This document shows positions 10,584 to 22,777 of a stretch of 64,000 nucleotides of DNA, piece by piece; positions within the stretch are counted from its first letter, which is position 1; every line of letters begins with the position of its first letter. The notes below the pieces were generated by a model that saw nothing but the letters and a program-made list of their open reading frames with translations, ran no database searches and was not told the DNA's origin. Source of the stretch: Pyrus communis (taxonomy: Eukaryota > Streptophyta > Magnoliopsida > Rosales > Rosaceae). The stretch is from positions 10,914,222 to 10,978,221 of the forward strand of contig NC_084818.1 in NCBI RefSeq assembly GCF_963583255.1. Reading direction: 5' to 3'. The translations under genes were made by a program, and so were the position numbers.

Positions 10584-13500
10584 TCAGAACAAAGGCTTCT
10601 TTCCATCTAGCATTCCCATCAAATGATCAAAAACCTGGCTCCCTGCATCGCGTAGACCAGAATGCATGAATTCGTTGGTTATCCACAACCGAATCCCTGC
10701 TATCTGCGAAGCAGTTTCCATAGCCAGCTTGAAGCTGACATACATATCTTCGTAGTAAACAGCAGCTGCAACAGGTACCTGCCAACATTGACAGAAACAA
10801 ATTTAATTATTTACACACTTATGGGCGAAACTGCTGATAATTCACGTCAAGGGTTTGGTACAAATGGAAAACATCACAGGCTGCGAGAAAGTTTAGGTCT
10901 CCTTCCCCTTGTAAAATTCTTATGGAGAGATGCTATTCAAGTAGATTAACTTCATATAAAGGTAGCACACCTTGTTATTTTTTAGTGCATCGATGTCATA
11001 TAGGGGAGGCCAATCCTTCTTCTCAGCCAATACATGAGAAGCACCTTTGAATTTCCTTAAGGCATGAATCTCATCGAACATCCATGGGAAGATCATCTGC
11101 AGGAGCAAAAAGCACAATATTTGTGCGTAAAGTACTTTTGAAAGCTGCAAGTAACAACATGCTGTCGGAAAGCTCCTACAATTTTCATCAAGACACTTGC
11201 CCTGTATGCTACACAGTTGTGAATCTACTGCTTCCCGATGGACATCAGTCAACCCATAGACTGGTCCAAGGGTCTACAGCTAGACAGCTTTTATACCATC
11301 ATGCAATTAAATCATAAATTTATGCACAGCTAGATATCATCGATTAATGTTTATAACTCCCCAAAGTATTCTACATCTCATACGCTGTCAATTATTTCTA
11401 TCCATGAGATGTATAAAATGAATTAATATCTAAATACATCAACAACCCGTCACTCATAGAACTGAATGTCAACATTATGTCTTTTTGTCATTTTGAAAGA
11501 GAAGGTTGGAACAAATGCCTACCTCTCCTGTAAAAAGTACGGGACGACCTTCTTTTGCAGCCCGGACTGCATCAAATTTGCCCTCATCTTCAGCCCTTAT
11601 TCTATGAGCAGACCACCGTGATGAAGCACCCTTCAACAAATAAATAACTACATAACTAGATGAACTAATAAGCTAATGAAACTATATAAATATTTAAGAA
11701 TATATAGTATAAACTTCTGTAAATTAACGAGATTAAAGCAATTACTTGACAGTATATGGACTCATGAAGAAGAGCATAAAGTGGATTTGTATCAAAAGAA
11801 GACCACTTGTCAAACTGCAAACATGGAATGGTTTAAGGTTTATAACTTTATACCAGGAATATTCAAAACCTTAGATTTGATATCGAGAAAAAGCAGTTAT
11901 TTTCTTACAGCATCCAAGAAGTAATAACTAATTTCCTTTCGTGCTCCTGGAACTATTATAGGATCCCAAGCCCTCTCAAACCTATGGGTTGAAGTGAAAT
12001 TAAAATCACTTAAAGAATGACTAAATTGTAACATATTAAAATCTAGATTCATATTCATGAAACCTTACATGTAATGTAAGCGCTCAAAACCAGCACTGGA
12101 TCCTAAGCCACTAAGACCAAGAGTTTGCAATCCCTTTGGGGTTAGGAAGCCCCCGGATGGAAGTGGGACCTGTACAAAAACAAGGGTGAGTGGGGTTAAT
12201 TTCAAAGATCTTAAATCTCAACAGTAGGAACAGAACCAAGATCATCTGTTCTAGACCCTCACCCCGCCGCCCTCTGATTCTGATAGATAGTTAACAACTT
12301 CACGAACAACCTCAATATCTTCAGGATACCTTTTGTAGTACTTCTCATTCTGATGTATAATCCGTTCAGAGCATGCTCTATATACAACGTCTCCAGTGAA
12401 TCCATTTCCTATTGGAGGGATTCCTCCAGTTAAAAGGACTTGCTTTAGTCCTTGTGGTGCAAAACTCAAATAAGTTACTGCACAAAAACCACCAAAGCTC
12501 TGCACAAGGGAAAGGAAAAAAGCTGTAATTCTGGTTCAGTTGTACAGGATACAGTTCAAACAATCCATAAGATATGACACGAATGAAAAAGCTTCACATA
12601 TAAGAAGAATGATATCGACATTATGACTGAACTCTTGGATCATAAGAAAGTCCTTGATAACAAAGTAGGTCTTTCAGCAAATAAGGCAACTACAAAGCAT
12701 CAGAACTATCACAGTATAGTCTAAACCCTAAAGATCACATGCAAGCATAAATACCAAAGGAAGTTGTAATTAATACCTGACCCAAGATTGTCCATGGTGC
12801 AGCATCAGGAACAAGACGTACTCGAATAAACTCTGCATCATTTACTATATTATCAGCTCGAAAATGTTTTACATAATCAACCAATTTCTCTTCAGACTTC
12901 AATTGCAACAAAGATGAAGCTGTCAAAGGAGTTGATAAACCTGTTCCTCGCTGCAAGTAAAATACATCAGCACAATTATAATAAACAAAGTATTGCATAT
13001 CGACAAAAGCTTGTAATAAGATATGTCTCTATAGACATGCGGCCCATGCCTGATCCAGCAATATAACACGAAATTCTTCACATGCTTTACGTATCCATCC
13101 ACTGGATTCAGTTGGTCGGGGGGCCTCAAATCCAGGTCCACCTTGTAGATATAATAGGTATGGCAAATGTTGTTCTTCTTTACCAACTGCAACATAAAAT
13201 TTATTTTATTGAGGGAGTAATGAACCACATGTAAAGCCAAATGTCTTGTCTGCGTGTGCAAAGAATATTAACATTCTGCACATTGGCAAAATGGAAACAA
13301 ATCTTGCTTGCCCATTACATTACTATCTACTCTTCACTAGAGAAAAAAAAAAAAAAAAAAAAAAAGAGAAATTTCATAACTAAAAGCAGACAGTTTTTGA
13401 AGCCCCAGTTTACAGGTATGCACATGCTTTCACGCTCAATTTTAGTATCTTTATCTCGAGTGTCATAGCCACATATGTATGCAACTTCTGACGTTACTTA

Positions 13501-14717
13501 TCTCGTTATGAACCATCCTTAAATGGAGTTTAAGCCTCTTGCATGCACATATGCCAGTGTCTTAAGAATCCATATACAACTTACTTGAATTAAATTAACT
13601 ACCGAACAAAAGAAGAGTATTACTCTGGAACCTGCCACTAGTCTACTGAAAACTACTACACATCATATTTCAACAGTCAATGACCTGTTGTGTTATTAGA
13701 CCAACATTCATAAAAAATCAAAGTGTTAAGAACAACGGTATGAGCACCTTTTGCATCAATAACAGAATACATCACATCAACAAAACAGTTTCAGTGTCTA
13801 CAATGCTAAGGAAAAAGGAAAAACGCAACAAACCCAACTTTCACATAAGTGGGGGTATGTGGAAACTAGACATTAGCTCATAAACAGAAATCTCGGCACA
13901 GTTTTACTAGTTTCATGACAATTGAAACTCACAAGAAACTTCACATTCTGAACATTGACATATTTATTTCAAGTACTACAATTGTCCTTCGAAAGTGCTT
14001 GTTTAAATGAGTAAGAAAACAAAATGTAGCAGAGTAATCTTACATATTTTCTGAGGGCCAAAACAACTAAAAACTATCACCATTGTTAGTTATTGGATTC
14101 GAATGACTCTTCCAATTCAAAACATTAATCAATGCCTTTTTCTTAGCTGTAGTAAACAATGTCTCAATTCTCTCCCTTTCCACCATTTTCTTGGCAACCA
14201 AACAGAGCAAAGCACAAATATGGTCAACGACTTCAGCAAAAATCTGAACTCTGAGCTTCACGAACAAATTAATCACTTCAAATCACACACACTAGATTGC
14301 ATAATTCACAACCAACACCATTCAAACAGTAATTAGCAGCTAACAACGCGAATTAAACTAAATTAATGATGTGAATAAAGCTTAATTACCTGAAACAACT
14401 TCGCGAGCGAAGACTGAGATCTTAGGCGAAGCGGTACGATCGACAGAGTAGTCGAGAGGCACGGTGAATCGGTGGTCTCGGAGTCGGAGCTCCGGCACCG
14501 AAAACCATTTCCCGGCAACGTGGTCCGGCGATGATACGGCGGACGCGGCGGTCTGTACAGACATGGCTGTTACCGTACGGAGTGAGCTCTGGCTATAACG
14601 GAAGCAGCGAAACTTGGCGATGTCAAGTAGTGGAAGCGTGCGAAGAGAGGAGAGAGGGGGAGAAGGAAGGCGGAGGAGTGAGGTTATCGATGACGTTGGC
14701 GCGTGAGCTGCCAGCAT
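10584..14717 (-). CDS. Prolyl aminopeptidase-like alpha/beta hydrolase (peptidase S33)
   Basis: Predicted exopeptidase that removes N-terminal residues, classically proline. Ten exons can be joined in frame: 14717-14390, 13186-13050, 12950-12777, 12499-12263, 12169-12069, 11981-11909, 11814-11746, 11630-11523, 11096-10971 and 10778-10584, giving 515 residues. Family marks are the oxyanion loop GGPGFEAPRP from residue 125, DQRGTGLS at 154-161, the nucleophile elbow GQSFGG with S214, a likely acid D462 and H490 in MHSGLRD. The first 50-60 residues are rich in Ser, Leu and Arg with few acids, like an organelle transit peptide; an in-frame Met at about 52 (MSVQTAAS) could give a cytosolic form. 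Every junction is GT-AG except that after exon 2, which is CAG|GC. The closest Arabidopsis relative I recall is At3g61540. Real specificity cannot be read from sequence. Confidence 0.92.
13343..13365. repeat. Poly-A tract in intron 1 of the S33 gene
   Basis: An uninterrupted A run of about 23 bases in the first intron. No adjacent element or target duplication was found. Confidence 0.8.
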
Positions 14718-15396
14718 TTTGGGAGACAGTGTGAGTGAGACCCGCGGGAGTGGATTCTGGTTTTTAACACGTGGCGCGATCTAGCTGTGATTTGGGTTGG
14801 ATGATCTGAGTGGTTGGATGTGTAGACTTTTTTTTAACGGTTCTGATTTGGACTTAGCGATGTCGTTGCAGAAGCAGATTCGATTATTTACGTAAGCCAA
14901 ACCAGTGGAAGAGATTCGATAAGGAGAGGACCGATGGGAGATAATAGTTTAATGTAAAGTTATGTTTTGTTTCTAATAATGTAACATTATATCCAACAAT
15001 TCATCAAACAGAATGACTCCGTTACATACAGTTCTTACACAATCAAATAAGACGGTCTTTTTAGCTGAAGAAGGTAACGATCTACCCCAGTAACATCCAT
15101 TTTTTTCAATTTAAGGCCTTTCTAGCCGGTTAGGTCATCTCCAATATAATGTGGGTTAGAGGGCTCTCTTTAGCCCTATAGTCCTTCAAGAAATTAATAT
15201 TTTAACAAACAATGTCATGTCATATTTCTTATCATCTCCAATCGAGAGGGCCAAATGACCATAGGCCAAACATAGCTCTGTGATAAAAAATTATCTCCAA
15301 CCAAAGGGGCCAAAAGGCCATAGGCCAAACATAATTTATTATTTTAATTGAATTAATATGGTTACTTAAATTAAACTACCTCAATAATTTTTTGAG
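14718..15396. other. Spacer between the S33 gene and the Harbinger relic
   Basis: This holds the upstream side of the S33 gene and, from about 15130, the decayed left end of the Harbinger element (GTCATCTCCAA). Two short near-copies of GGCCATAGGCCAAACATA lie at about 15258 and 15315. No coding is seen. Confidence 0.5.
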
Positions 15397-15640
15397 ATGT
15401 AATCTCAATAATTTGACGGATAAGATTTCGAGTGACACATGTCGCTAAAGTGAACAACTCTCCAGATTTATTGTCGATATATAATCTTAATAATTTTTCG
15501 AATATGATTTTCAAGTGCCACGTGTCGATATGTGAGTAACTCTCCAGATTTATTGTCGTTATGTAATCTCAAAAAAATTTTAGATAGGATTTCGAGTACT
15601 ACGTGTCAAGATGTAATTAGTTGTGTGAATTTTAGATAGG
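15397..15640. repeat. Three degenerate tandem copies of an ~82-base unit
   Basis: Each copy starts near TGTAATCTCAATAATTT and contains GATTTCGAGTG, then a C/ACGTGTC box, then CTCCAGATTTATTGTCG (copies from about 15397, 15479 and 15560). Two copies carry (C)ACGTGTC, the core of G-box and ABRE elements. It lies upstream of the Harbinger reading frame, inside the element. Confidence 0.75.
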
Positions 15641-15765
15641 ATTCTTATTTGCGTGGCACTTCTTATCTTCAGCTTCTAATGTCCATAAATAGGGTGGATA
15701 TTGGGCTATAATTCACACACCTTGATCTTTGCCCTTTCCAATATCTCTTTCAATTCAAGTTTGCA

Positions 15766-17155
15766 ATGAATTCTAACTTTGGATCCTCTTCGGATTCCAA
15801 CTGGAAGTCCTCATCCAATTCCGAATTGGAAGATAAATGGGCACAGATGAAACGAGAAGATGAGGAGTTTGATGAAGAAAATGAAGCATGGCGTAACACA
15901 ACATATATGGCAGCAATGGCTGGGGTCATGGCATGTGAGGCAACTAAAGAACAACCTTAATGGAGTGGCTCTGTTGTTGGTCGCTCTTACAAGCCACAAA
16001 ATAGAGAGATGGCGCATGAGACTCTAATGAACAACTACTTCAACCCCAACTTAGTATACACAGAAAAGATTTCAAACGTCGTTTCCGAATGAAGCGAGCG
16101 CTTACTTCATGATGTCCAACATGTCAATTTATATTTTTGACAGAAGCTGGACAGAGTAGGTCGCCCTGATTTCTCACCTCATCAAAAGGTTACTATTGCA
16201 CTTTGAATGATGACCTATGCCTCATTAACTGATGTGATGGATGATACATATGGTATGTGTTGAGTCTACATGCCATCATAATCTTGCTGAATTTTGTCAC
16301 ATATTTGTTCAGATTTACAAAGAGGAGTACCTATGTGAACCAAATCAAGCAAATCTGGATCGGCTCATTCGCAATGCTGAAAACTATGGCTTTATGGGCA
16401 TGAAATGGTTATTAGATTGCATACATTGGCAATGAAAGAATTGTCTCACTGGATGGCAAGGAGGATTTAGCAAAAGATCGAGAAAACCAACCATTATGTT
16501 AGAGGTGGTTGCCTTGTTTGATACATGGATTTGGCATGCTTTATTTTGAGTCCCAGGATCCCAAAATGACATTATAGTACTTGAGCATTCACCCCTCTTC
16601 AATAACTTGACGAAGGTTAAATCACCTCAACTTGACTACTACATCAACATGTGTCATTACAATATGAGGTATTACTTGACATGTGACATATATCCAAAGT
16701 GTGCGACACTTGTCCAAGCAATTGCAAACCCTGTGGATGACACCCAAATGTGGTTTACCCTACACCAAAAGGCATACTGGAAAGATATTGAGAGAGCTTT
16801 CGATATTCTACAAGCACTGTGGAAGATCATTAAGGAACCAACAAGAGGGTGGAGTCGAGATAAATTGAACTCCATCATGATGTCGTGCATCATATTACAC
16901 AACATGATTGTGGAAGATGAGTGAGATGGCTATATTGACGGGAAGTTTGATGATGACCAAGATGATCCAAATTGGTCAAGGAAGGCTCGTGCAAAAATAT
17001 ATAATGGGCCTAATTTGCCTTTGGATCCAAGAGCTGGTAATATCTCTTTAAATGAGTACATGAGGCGTCATAAGATGATACGTTTGTGTGCCACAAACAA
17101 GTACCTACAACAAGATCTTGTTACACATCTTTGGACAAAAAAAATGATGGAGTAG
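15766..17155 (+). pseudogene. PIF/Harbinger transposase (plant transposon protein), inactivated
   Basis: The conceptual protein starts MNSNFGSSSDSNWKSSSNSE, the usual acidic and Ser-rich start, and later shows GMKWLLDCIHWQ (first catalytic Asp), DTWIWHALF, PGSQNDIIVLEHSPLF (second Asp), and WSRDKLNSIMMSCIILHNMI near the third catalytic region. The reading frame is broken by several stops and frame changes between 15958 and 17000, so no active transposase can be made. The C-terminal part reads on to YLQQDLVTHLW. The surrounding element spans roughly 15130-17590; its decayed ends contain ATCTCCAA on the left and TTGGATTT on the right. Confidence 0.85.
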
Positions 17156-17950
17156 GCGTTTAAGTTTTATGTTGTTAAATATTTTTTTTAATGTTGTTTA
17201 AGTTTGAATAACTCTCCCAAGTAGTACTAGGGTGGAGATTGTGTTGTTTAAATTTAATGTTATTTAATGGCTTAGGTAGTTATAGGAAGAAAAAAAAAAA
17301 TTAGAATTTAAAAAAAAAATTGTCCCAAAAAAAAAATTCAAATCCAATGGTCACCTGACGTCAGCTAGCGTTATGCTGACACCAGGTAGCTGTTGAACTT
17401 AAATTTTTGGGCCAACCCGGGGCTGGCTAGCTAGTTTGGGCCAGCCAGTTGATCAGATTTCACATTTTTGGCCCGGTGGGGCCCACAAGCCCTTTAGCCT
17501 AACCCTTGGTTAGAGACGGTTTTCATGTCATTTCGAGCTATTTTTAGCCCTATAGCCATTTCATTGAGTCGGTTGGATTTACATTCGTTTTTTTTTCCTT
17601 AAACTAGTAGTATAAATGTATAATCGAATCAAAGTAATTTATTTAACAGACAACTAGCATTTGCCTACATACTTTGTGTGTATGAACACATTTTTTAGAA
17701 GGAGAGAAGGAGAGAAGGAGAAAGGGGGAGAGAGAGAGAGAGAGAGAGAGAGAATGTGGGGGGAGTGGGAGGTTTTTTTTTTTTTTTTTTTTTTATTTTT
17801 TTAATTTTAAATATTAGAGATATTTTAACATCATCTGAAGGCTTCAATAAAAAAAAGTAAAATTTGGATCTATGAAATTACATTATTACCCATCATTTTT
17901 TTGTATGATAGAAGACGAAGTTGTCTTTTCACCATCTTTTTGTTGACAAA
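17156..17950. other. Right side of the Harbinger relic and AT-rich spacer
   Basis: This includes the element's right end near 17520-17590 (AGCCCTATAGCC, complementary to GGGCTCTCTTTAGCCCTATAG near the left end), a GA-rich block with (AG)12 at 17729-17752, and a T run at about 17774-17794. No gene is seen. Confidence 0.5.
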
Positions 17951-18278
17951 GAGGGTTTTATTAATTAATAGAGATTTGGTTGTATTTGACTATATATTTT
18001 AAGGCTTTTGTGGCAATTCAATATCTCGTGAGATTTTCTACTCCATTTCATATGTCAAATCTTTTGTTTTACCTTCTATGTATCTAAAGAGGGTGTAAAT
18101 CTCGTGGGATTTTCACCCTCTTTTGATTGATAAAAAGAGTTTTATTAATTAATAGAGATTTAGTTGTATTTGACAATATATTTTAAGGCTTTTGTGGCAA
18201 TTCAATATCTCGTGAGATTTTCTACTCCATTTGATATGTCAAATCTTTTGTTTTACCTTCTATGTATCTAAAGAAAGA
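17951..18278. repeat. Tandem duplication with ~184-base period
   Basis: The block from TTTTATTAATTAATAGAG at 17956 to ATGTATCTAAAG at about 18092 is repeated from 18140 to about 18275 with only a few changes. A short spacer with CACCCTCTTTT, the complement of AAGAGGGTG just before it, separates the copies. The high identity points to a recent duplication. Confidence 0.85.
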
Positions 18279-18850
18279 TGACAAAAATGGCGGAGCTTTC
18301 ATAATCCAAAATTGCCCTTCTCTCATTAAGCTTAAAAAATAAAAAAAAAATAAATAAATAAAAACAAGCCTTCCACCTAGTGGGACTATGGTGGTTAGTA
18401 AGTTTATTATTTTCTAAAAGACTTTCATAAAATCAATTACAACTAAAACAAATAAATTTTAGGAGGCTAATGAAGAATTTGAACCACACTATTGCTAGTC
18501 CATTGTGAGGCTAAACCCATCTCCTTCTCTTTTAGTGTAAATAATATCGTTTATTCCAAAACAAGTAAACTTCAAGAGAAAATACACACAAGATAAAATT
18601 TTAATTTTTAATTGAGACAAGGCTTGTAAATTATTTCTTTGACCCTATTAGTGTAAAAATATCTATGTATAAGAAAAAATAACCAATTCGGTTTGATCAC
18701 TTCACGTCATAACTAAAGATCTATTGGTGTTTTATTTTCATTATTGTTGAAAGAGGTACTATATATGAATCTCTCCCCCCATTGATCATTGATAATTAAG
18801 AAAGTAGATCTTACGTAAAAGAATATTTGAAACCTTATAAAGGCTTATCA
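18279..18850. other. AT-rich gene-free spacer
   Basis: No coding or recognisable element. It ends at the AGAGTTGGGTC target site of the LINE fragment. Confidence 0.5.
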
Positions 18851-18861
18851 AGAGTTGGGTC

Positions 18862-19418
18862 ACCCCAAACCTTTGAACTCGCCATCTCGTTGGTGCCCTC
18901 CTCCCTCCGGTTGGGTAAAAATTAATGTTGATGGTTCCTTCTGTTCCTCTCGAATTCGAGGGGTGTTGGTGTGGTTTTTTGTGTCGAAACCAGCAGCTGT
19001 GTTGGAGGTTTCATTCGCAAAACACCACATGTGACCAACCCCAAATTGGTCGAACTCATGGCTGCTCGGGATGGTATCTTATGGGCTGTGCAGCGGCATT
19101 AGCAGCATATTATTTTGGAGAGTGACGCCCTGCAGGTGGTTCAGGACATTGGCAGCTTGAAGGGGGGGCCCTCTCCTACTCATCTTTTGGTCGAGGACAT
19201 CAAAGAAAGTCTGAGAGGCTTTGAAGAATCCAAAGTATGTCATGTTAGTCAATCGGTAAATGTTGCAGCACACTGTATGACCAAGTTGGCCTTATCTTCT
19301 TATTTCAATTTTTGTTGGTTTGAGGAACCTCCAGATTTATTGTCGTAGGTCCTCTAAAAAGATTGTATGCTTTCTTGATAGCTTTGAATAAGCCACTACT
19401 GTTTGTCTTAAAAAAAAA
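18862..19418 (+). mobile_element. 5'-truncated LINE (L1-type) with RNase H relic, poly-A tail and TSD
   Basis: AGAGTTGGGTC is present at 18851-18861 and again at 19419-19429, flanking the insert as an 11-base target duplication (12 if one tail A is counted). The insert ends in a run of A. Translated frames give KINVDGSF, ARDGILWAVQ, LESDALQVVQDIGSL and VNVAAHCMTKLALSS, which are motifs of the RVT_3 RNase H domain at the 3' end of plant LINEs. Stops and frame changes show decay. The truncated 5' end with an A-tail and direct repeats is the hallmark of target-primed reverse transcription. Confidence 0.85.
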
Positions 19419-19429
19419 AGAGTTGGGTC

Positions 19430-19833
19430 GCCACCCTTATTGTTAAGATTTAAAGTGAAGCTTTAACTTCGTTTTGTCGTAGTCAGAAAAGATAGCACAC
19501 ACCGCTCTATCCTTACGTTTGATCTTTTTTGGAAGCTTGAAACACCACTTAATGGGCTGCAAAGAGGTATTGGGCTGATAAGCCCAACCCATATTATATG
19601 GTGTTACGGTCAGCAGTGATACTACCGTCAGCAATTTACCATTTTGCCACCAAAATGTGGCGCGCAGATGACATTTGTCCCAAAAGTCAAAACACGAGTC
19701 GGTCAAATCTCACCCAATTCGAATGCAACTTCGCTTCTCTCACTCATTCCACTCCCACTTGCTTCCAGCTCCCTCAATTTAGGTGGCGCAGCCGAAACAA
19801 ACCCCCAATTTCTCTCTCTCTCTCTCTTCAAAT
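19430..19833. promoter_or_regulatory. Upstream region of PANB
   Basis: About 400 bases between the LINE fragment and the PANB start codon. It ends in a CT-rich leader (TCTCTCTCTCTCTCTT) just before ATG 19834. An upstream in-frame ATG at 19783 would add 17 residues, but it lies in the CT-rich leader and the added residues do not resemble family N-termini, so I prefer 19834. I see no clear TATA box. Confidence 0.4.
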
Positions 19834-21833
19834 ATGGCACTATTAGCAGCCGCCGTCAAGCGAGCCTCACCGATGTCGCGGGCCTTCGCTCCGATCCTCC
19901 GTTGCATGAGCAACGTGCCGGAGAACACCGTCTACGGCGGCCCGAAGACCCAAAGCCCGGACCAGAGAGTCACGGTAACCCACTTGAAGCAGAAGTACAA
20001 GAAGGGCGAGCCCATCACCATGGTCACCGCCTACGATTACCCGTCTGCGGTGCACTTGGATTCCGCCGGCATAGACATTTGCTTGGTCGGTGACTCGGCG
20101 GCGATGGTGGTTCATGGCTACGACACCACACTGCCCATCACGCTTGATGAAATGCTTGTTCACTGCCGAGCCGTGGCTCGTGGCGCCAAACGGCCGCTTT
20201 TGGTTGGGGACTTGCCCTTTGGGTTTTATGAGTCGAGCTCCAATCAGGTATTTACTAAATCAAATGGAAATTTGTGTTGCTAAATCGGGTTTTGATGTCT
20301 GTTGTTTTATGGGTTTTATTTTGTATGTGGAGATAAACATGTTTTTGATAGTGAGAATGTGAAGGAAATGGACATTGGAGACTGGTCGGTTGCTGAGAAA
20401 GTAAAAGAAATGACTTTTATTCATTTTTATGTCTCTGTCACTTTTGACTGATGGAATTTATGACCCAGATGATGAAATAAACGATTTACATGATTTCTTA
20501 CATATTCGAATTTCATGGGTACCAAGCAGAAACAAACCAAATATTGAATTGTAGAAATGAGATTGTGTCTTGTTTTTCTGATCGGGTTTATGATTTTATA
20601 AGCGGGCCATGGGTGGTTGATGTTGCTGTTTTGATCATGAGCAGGCTGTTGATTCAGCGGTGAGGGTTTTAAAGGAAGGCGGAATGGATGCGATCAAATT
20701 GGAAGGTGGGGCACCTTCGAGGATTACTGCGGCAAAATCTATCGTCGAAGCTGGAATTGCTGTAATGGGGCATGTGGGACTTACTCCTCAGGCCATTAGT
20801 GTTCTTGGGGGTTTTAGGCCTCAGGGAAGGAATGTTGCTAGTGCTGTAAAGGTCTGTGTGTGTGCAAGTGGTAATTCTGTTTCGCTATTTTGGTTCTTCG
20901 TGTTCTTTTTTGTCTTAACAATTTGTTGCACTGGAGTTTTCGTTTGCAGGTTGTTGAGACAGCGCTGGCTTTACAAGAAGCTGGGTGCTTTTCTGTTGTT
21001 TTAGAATGCGTACCTCCGCCAGTGGCAGCTGCTGCAACATCTGCTCTTCAGATTCCTACAATTGGCATTGGAGCAGGGCCTTTTTGCAATGGGCAGGTTA
21101 GTTGATTATGTAGTCTTGTTCATCGTGCTGTCGATGTTTGTGAATGTAATTCCTTTTGGTGTTAAATAGAGATTACCATCCTTGAGAAAGTTTGTTTACT
21201 AGCATATCATTCTAATTTTCTGTTAACTTTAAATTTTGATTGTGACAGAAGTTCTAGGATTTCAGGCTGGAAATAAATAATAATTTTCATTGTTCCATAT
21301 TTTAAAGGCTATGTTTCCACTGTCGTTGATGAGTGTAGTCGATTAGTTGGCTCAAAGCTACTAATTAATTTCCTCATAGTTTTTGCATGTATTTTTGTCG
21401 AATACATGGTTTAGTTATTTCTGGCACACTTAATCTCGTTCTCCTATATCATATAGGTGCTAGTTTATCATGATCTTCTCGGAATGATGCAGCACCCACA
21501 TCATGCCAAGGTTAGCTCAACCGTTGCATCTCCTAGTCAGCTGTTTCTCTCCACTTATGTGAACTTTATCTAAACAAAGAACCACCTCACCTTTTGCAGG
21601 TTACCCCGAAATTCTGCAAGCAGTTTGTACATGTTGGAGAAGTCATCAACAAAGCTCTAGTAGAATACAAGGAAGAAGTGACTAGAGGTTCATTTCCTGG
21701 CGCTGCCCACAGCCCGTATAAAATCAGTGCTGCTGATGTTGATGGCTTTTCAAGTGAGTTACAGAAGTTGGGTTTAGACAAGGCAGCATCTGCAGCAGCT
21801 GAAGCAGCTGAGAAGATCAATAGAAGCAAATAA
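19834..21833 (+). CDS. PANB: 3-methyl-2-oxobutanoate (ketopantoate) hydroxymethyltransferase
   Basis: First committed enzyme of pantothenate (vitamin B5) and CoA synthesis: it transfers a hydroxymethyl group from 5,10-methylene-THF to alpha-ketoisovalerate. Five exons, 19834-20247, 20645-20851, 20950-21096, 21457-21510 and 21600-21833, join in phase 0 with canonical sites to give 351 residues. The N-terminus ([18 protein letters not shown]) is basic and hydroxylated, as expected for mitochondrial import. Family motifs are [29 protein letters not shown] (Mg2+-binding Asp), [36 protein letters not shown] (catalytic Glu) and [21 protein letters not shown]. No defects are seen. The close Arabidopsis genes are PANB1 (At2g46110) and PANB2 (At3g61530). 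A truncated copy lies 2 kb downstream. Confidence 0.97.
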
Positions 21834-22574
21834 CCTAGAGGAGGCAACCCAACAAGTGAACGGTAAGGGGCCAACCTAACAAAGCTTATTTAGGCAGGGC
21901 TCATGGTAGTTGGTTATTACCGATTCAATTGAGAGTTGCATAACGAAGTAAATAGATATGAAATGAAAATGTACAACATCCATGCAGTCTCTTGGAAAAT
22001 CTTTACACAACGGTCTTGCCTTGTCTTCTTGATTATAAGAGATTTCTAACTTATTACAGAAGAGTTTGAAGGAACGTGGCAATTTCTCTTTTGAAACGGT
22101 GAGGTGTCCAGATTATGCAGTCGGGTTCCATTTTGGAATAGAAATTCTCATAAAGTTGTTCCGAATTTGGAAGCAACTTCAGAAATAAAATTTTGAAGCC
22201 ATTACGGGATTGATTCGAAACTTTGTGTGATTACTATTTGAGCAGACAATACAGGGTGTGTCTTTCGTTTTCCACATTTCTTTGAACAAATAAAGGTTGG
22301 GAACGTTATTATTTGCTGTACGATCTGATGCAATTGAGGAGTGACATGATATATATTCGTTTTGATAAGACAAAGAAGAATGGTTTTATTTGCTAATTGG
22401 AAGAATTTTGCACAAATTCGAATAAGACCTAGAATCTACAGTTCAATTGAGTACGGGCGCACTCCATCCCTGTTGCGGTTTCTCCAACTCTCAACTTTGA
22501 CAGGTTTGGGAATGCGGTCTCCCGGACTTTCAACTTTGACGCGTCACAAGCTAGGGATAAACGATCTTCCAAAT
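21834..22574. other. PANB 3' flank, partly duplicated downstream
   Basis: No second gene. Bases 22098-22445 have a diverged copy at 25105-25455, part of the PANB tandem duplication. Shared blocks include ACAATACAGGGTKTG and GAAGAATGGTTTTA. Confidence 0.65.
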
Positions 22575-22768
22575 GGATCAGGATCCTCTCCTGATCTTTG
22601 TGTGGGGATCCTCATGATCAATAAATGTGGGTTGTTGGATGAAAATCTAACAGCTCTAATTATTATAACTTTAAAAGGATCTTCTGTTTGTATTGGATTT
22701 TCATCTAACAGCCTACACTTGTTGGTCATGAGGATCTCTATACAAAGATCAGGAGAGGATCCTGATCC
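22575..22768. mobile_element. Mutator-type MITE, 194 bases, with 9-base target duplication
   Basis: The first 27 bases (starting GGATCAGGATCCTCTCCTGA) are repeated exactly as the reverse complement at the right end, and weaker pairing continues to about 73 bases per arm. The element is flanked by CTTCCAAAT at 22566-22574 and 22769-22777, a perfect 9-base target duplication as made by Mutator-like transposases. The near-perfect ends suggest recent movement. There is no coding. Confidence 0.88.
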
Positions 22769-22777
22769 CTTCCAAAT

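Noticed and set aside
19644..20093. 149-codon frame overlapping the PANB start
   Set aside because: It is in the wrong frame relative to PANB exon 1, whose protein is highly conserved.
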